Shown in pieces: positions 46,004 through 47,878 of a stretch of DNA of 47,878 bases. The notes under the pieces were generated by a model. That model was given only the letters and a program-made list of their open reading frames with translations. It did no database searches and had not been told where the DNA came from. Both the position numbers and the translations under genes were made by a program. The stretch spans positions 1 to 47,878 of the forward strand of contig AJWJ01000133.1 of assembly GCA_000277445.1 (NCBI GenBank), read 5' to 3'. How positions within the stretch are numbered: position 1 is the stretch's first letter; each line of letters opens with the position of its first letter. This DNA comes from Polysphondylium violaceum. Lineage: Eukaryota; Evosea; Eumycetozoa; Dictyosteliales; Dictyosteliaceae.

Positions 46004-47363
46004 TTAATGAGAATTACCGGGGATATCTTTTTCAAATTCCTTTGATTCAACGGTTTCAAAAGTCTTTCTAATAATTCCAACACATTCCATCAATTGTTCT
46101 TTGGTGATTGTCAAGGGAGGAGCAAGACGAATGATATTGTCGTGGGTTGGTTTGGCCAATAAACCATTTTTGGCAAATTCCATACAAATATTCCAGGCGG
46201 AAACTGGGAAAGCTGGATCGATAACGATTGCATTTAATAAACCACGACCACGAACCAATTGAATGGCATTTGATTTAATAGTGCTAATCTCATTTCTAAA
46301 GAGTTCACCCAATTGTTGAGCATTGTCTGCGAGATTTTCTTCACGAAGGACTTCGAGTGCGGCCATGGCTACGGCAGAGGCGAGTGGACTGCCACCATAG
46401 GTGCTACCGTGTTCGCCTGGTTTGATGGTCAACATGACCTCTTTACTTGATAATACAGCACTGATTGGTAAAAGACCACCAGAGATGGCTTTACCCAAGA
46501 GGACGATATCTGGTTGGATCTCATCCCAATCACTGCACAACATCTTTCCGGTACGACAAAGACCTGTTTGAATTTCATCGGCAATGAGTAAAACATTATA
46601 TTTCTTACAAATCTCATAACATCTCTTGAGATAACCTTCGTCTGGTACAACGACACCAGCTTCACCTTGAATTGGTTCGACAATAAAGGCGGCAACACGA
46701 TCGTGGTATTTGGATAAAACACTTTCGAGTTGTTCGACATTGTTGTAATCAATCTTTACAATGCCAGACAACAATGGACCGTATTGAGAAAATGAACTTG
46801 GATCGTCACTCATAGAGATGACACCAATGGTTCTACCGTGGAAACATCCCTTGCAAGATACAACGATGGCTTCATTTTCTGGAATATTCTTTTTAACGTA
46901 TCCCCATCTACGGGCTAATTTAATACCAGTTTCAACTGCTTCAGCTCCAGTGTTCATTGGTAACACCATTGGATAATTGAAAAACTCTGTAATATATTTG
47001 GCATATTGTGGGAATACTTCATTATAAAATGCACGTGAACTTAAAGCGCATTTTTGTGCTTGAGTAATCAATGCTGATACAATTTTTGGATGACTGTGTC
47101 CTATTATTAATTATTACTAGGATATTAATATCATGATTGTTGATTGTTTAAAACCCTACATCCATTACCAACAACAACTACGTACCTTGATTTACAGCTG
47201 AATAAGCACTAAGAAAATCAAAATATTGTTTATCTTCGACGTCCCATACGTGGACACCTGAAGCTTTTTTAAAAACAACTGGAATTGGGTGATATGTGTG
47301 TGCAGCATATTCAGATTCCATTTCCATAAGCTCTTTGGAGCTAAATTCATTACAATGATTCAT
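46004..47363 (-). CDS. oatA: ornithine aminotransferase
   Basis: Two exons, 47186-47363 and 46004-47100, join in phase to 424 residues. PLP-dependent class III aminotransferase that transfers the delta-amino group of ornithine to 2-oxoglutarate, giving glutamate semialdehyde in arginine and proline metabolism. Signatures: [108 protein letters not shown] and the PLP-lysine in LLGKAISGG (Lys263). The N-terminus starts almost at the conserved domain with no presequence, so a cytosolic form is likely, as in fungi, unlike the mitochondrial mammalian enzyme. Codon use is richer in G/C than its neighbours, consistent with high expression. Confidence 0.95.
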
Positions 47364-47547
47364 TTTGATTTATGTATATATGTATAATTTAATTTAAATG
47401 GGGTTTTTGATATTTACAAGAGGTATGTATATATAAAGTATATTATTATAGAAAAAACTTTAAAAAATGAAATTGAATTGATTAATAAATTTGAAGAAAC
47501 TTTACTTTTATATATATGTATATAATAAACAAGAATTAAATTAAAAT

Positions 47548-47587
<40 letters not shown>

Positions 47588-47878
47588 TTAGTTTAACAAT
47601 TATGTTTATGGTGGTAATGTGTTGAGGGGGTGTTGTTAAAACACTATGTGGTTGGTGAGAGGGTGATCATTTATATTTATGAGGCGAAAGAAAAACATAT
47701 AATATACCAAACATAGTCAAAACAAAAGATTAGATAAAAATCAATAGATGGTGTGCACTATGAATAGAATAAATAAATAGATACAGATATATATATAGAA
47801 AAACTAGAGTATTTAGTAGTAATTAATGGTAATAAAAAAAAAAAAAAAAAAAGTAAGCGTACTAACTAAAAATAGAAT
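47364..47878. other. intergenic, A/T-rich, poly-A run
   Basis: 5' flank of the ornithine aminotransferase gene, which reads leftward. It holds a 32-A run at 47554-47585 and a G/T-rich patch (GAGGGGGTGTTG, about 47623). No gene is visible up to the window edge. Confidence 0.6.

Overview
This 47.9 kb window looks like nuclear DNA of a dictyostelid social amoeba (Amoebozoa). Non-coding DNA is very A/T-rich with long A and T homopolymers. Genes have few, short introns that start GTAAGT, GTATGT or similar and end in (T)ATAG. Many proteins carry long Asn, Gln, Ser, His or Thr tracts. Several genes are eukaryotic families known from Dictyostelium: nicastrin, NC2-alpha, a synaptojanin-like SAC/5-phosphatase, ornithine aminotransferase, and a C-type lectin with IPT/TIG repeats. 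I cannot name the species. I see no rRNA, tRNA, CRISPR array, retroelement or DNA transposon.

Layout: I support 20 protein genes. From left to right they are: a TRAF7-like RING/TRAF/WD40 protein (+); a small two-helix ER-type membrane protein, tentatively KRTCAP2/KCP2-like (-); a PfkB-family sugar or nucleoside kinase (+); a lysine/glutamate-rich charged protein whose reading frame is broken in its repeat (-); a TPR protein (-); a BTB-BACK-MATH-like protein (+) behind a 2.8 kb gene-free region; a PARL-like mitochondrial rhomboid protease (+); a TLDc protein (-); a C-type lectin/IPT membrane protein with one frame break (-); NC2-alpha/DRAP1 (-); a TIP/ITFG1 (LINKIN) FG-GAP membrane protein (-); mitochondrial ribosomal protein mL53 (+); an unusual fusion of an HTH DNA-binding domain to a split class-I glutamine amidotransferase (-); a SAC/inositol 5-phosphatase (+); a two-RRM RNA-binding protein (+); nicastrin (-); an unrecognised 474-residue protein (-); a ubiquitin-like-domain protein (-); a membrane-anchored short-chain dehydrogenase (+); and ornithine aminotransferase (-). 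I rebuilt most multi-exon genes by joining exons at GT-AG introns and checked that the phase is consistent across every junction.

The genes do not form one pathway, as expected for a eukaryotic chromosome segment. Loose themes are membrane and secretory proteins (nicastrin, ITFG1-like, lectin/IPT, KCP2-like, rhomboid, SDR), phosphoinositide signalling and ubiquitin/BTB signalling.

The most unusual observations are as follows. (1) The HTH-amidotransferase fusion has an inserted helical segment of about 100 residues. (2) Four strong inverted repeats lie in intergenic DNA: 13312-13402, 25002-25084, 30811-30889 and 44635-44691. They could encode small-RNA precursors or other structured RNAs. (3) A cluster of perfect palindromes lies at 8473-8580. 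(4) NC2-alpha is enlarged and carries AT-hooks. (5) Two genes are interrupted by single-base frame changes that may be assembly errors.
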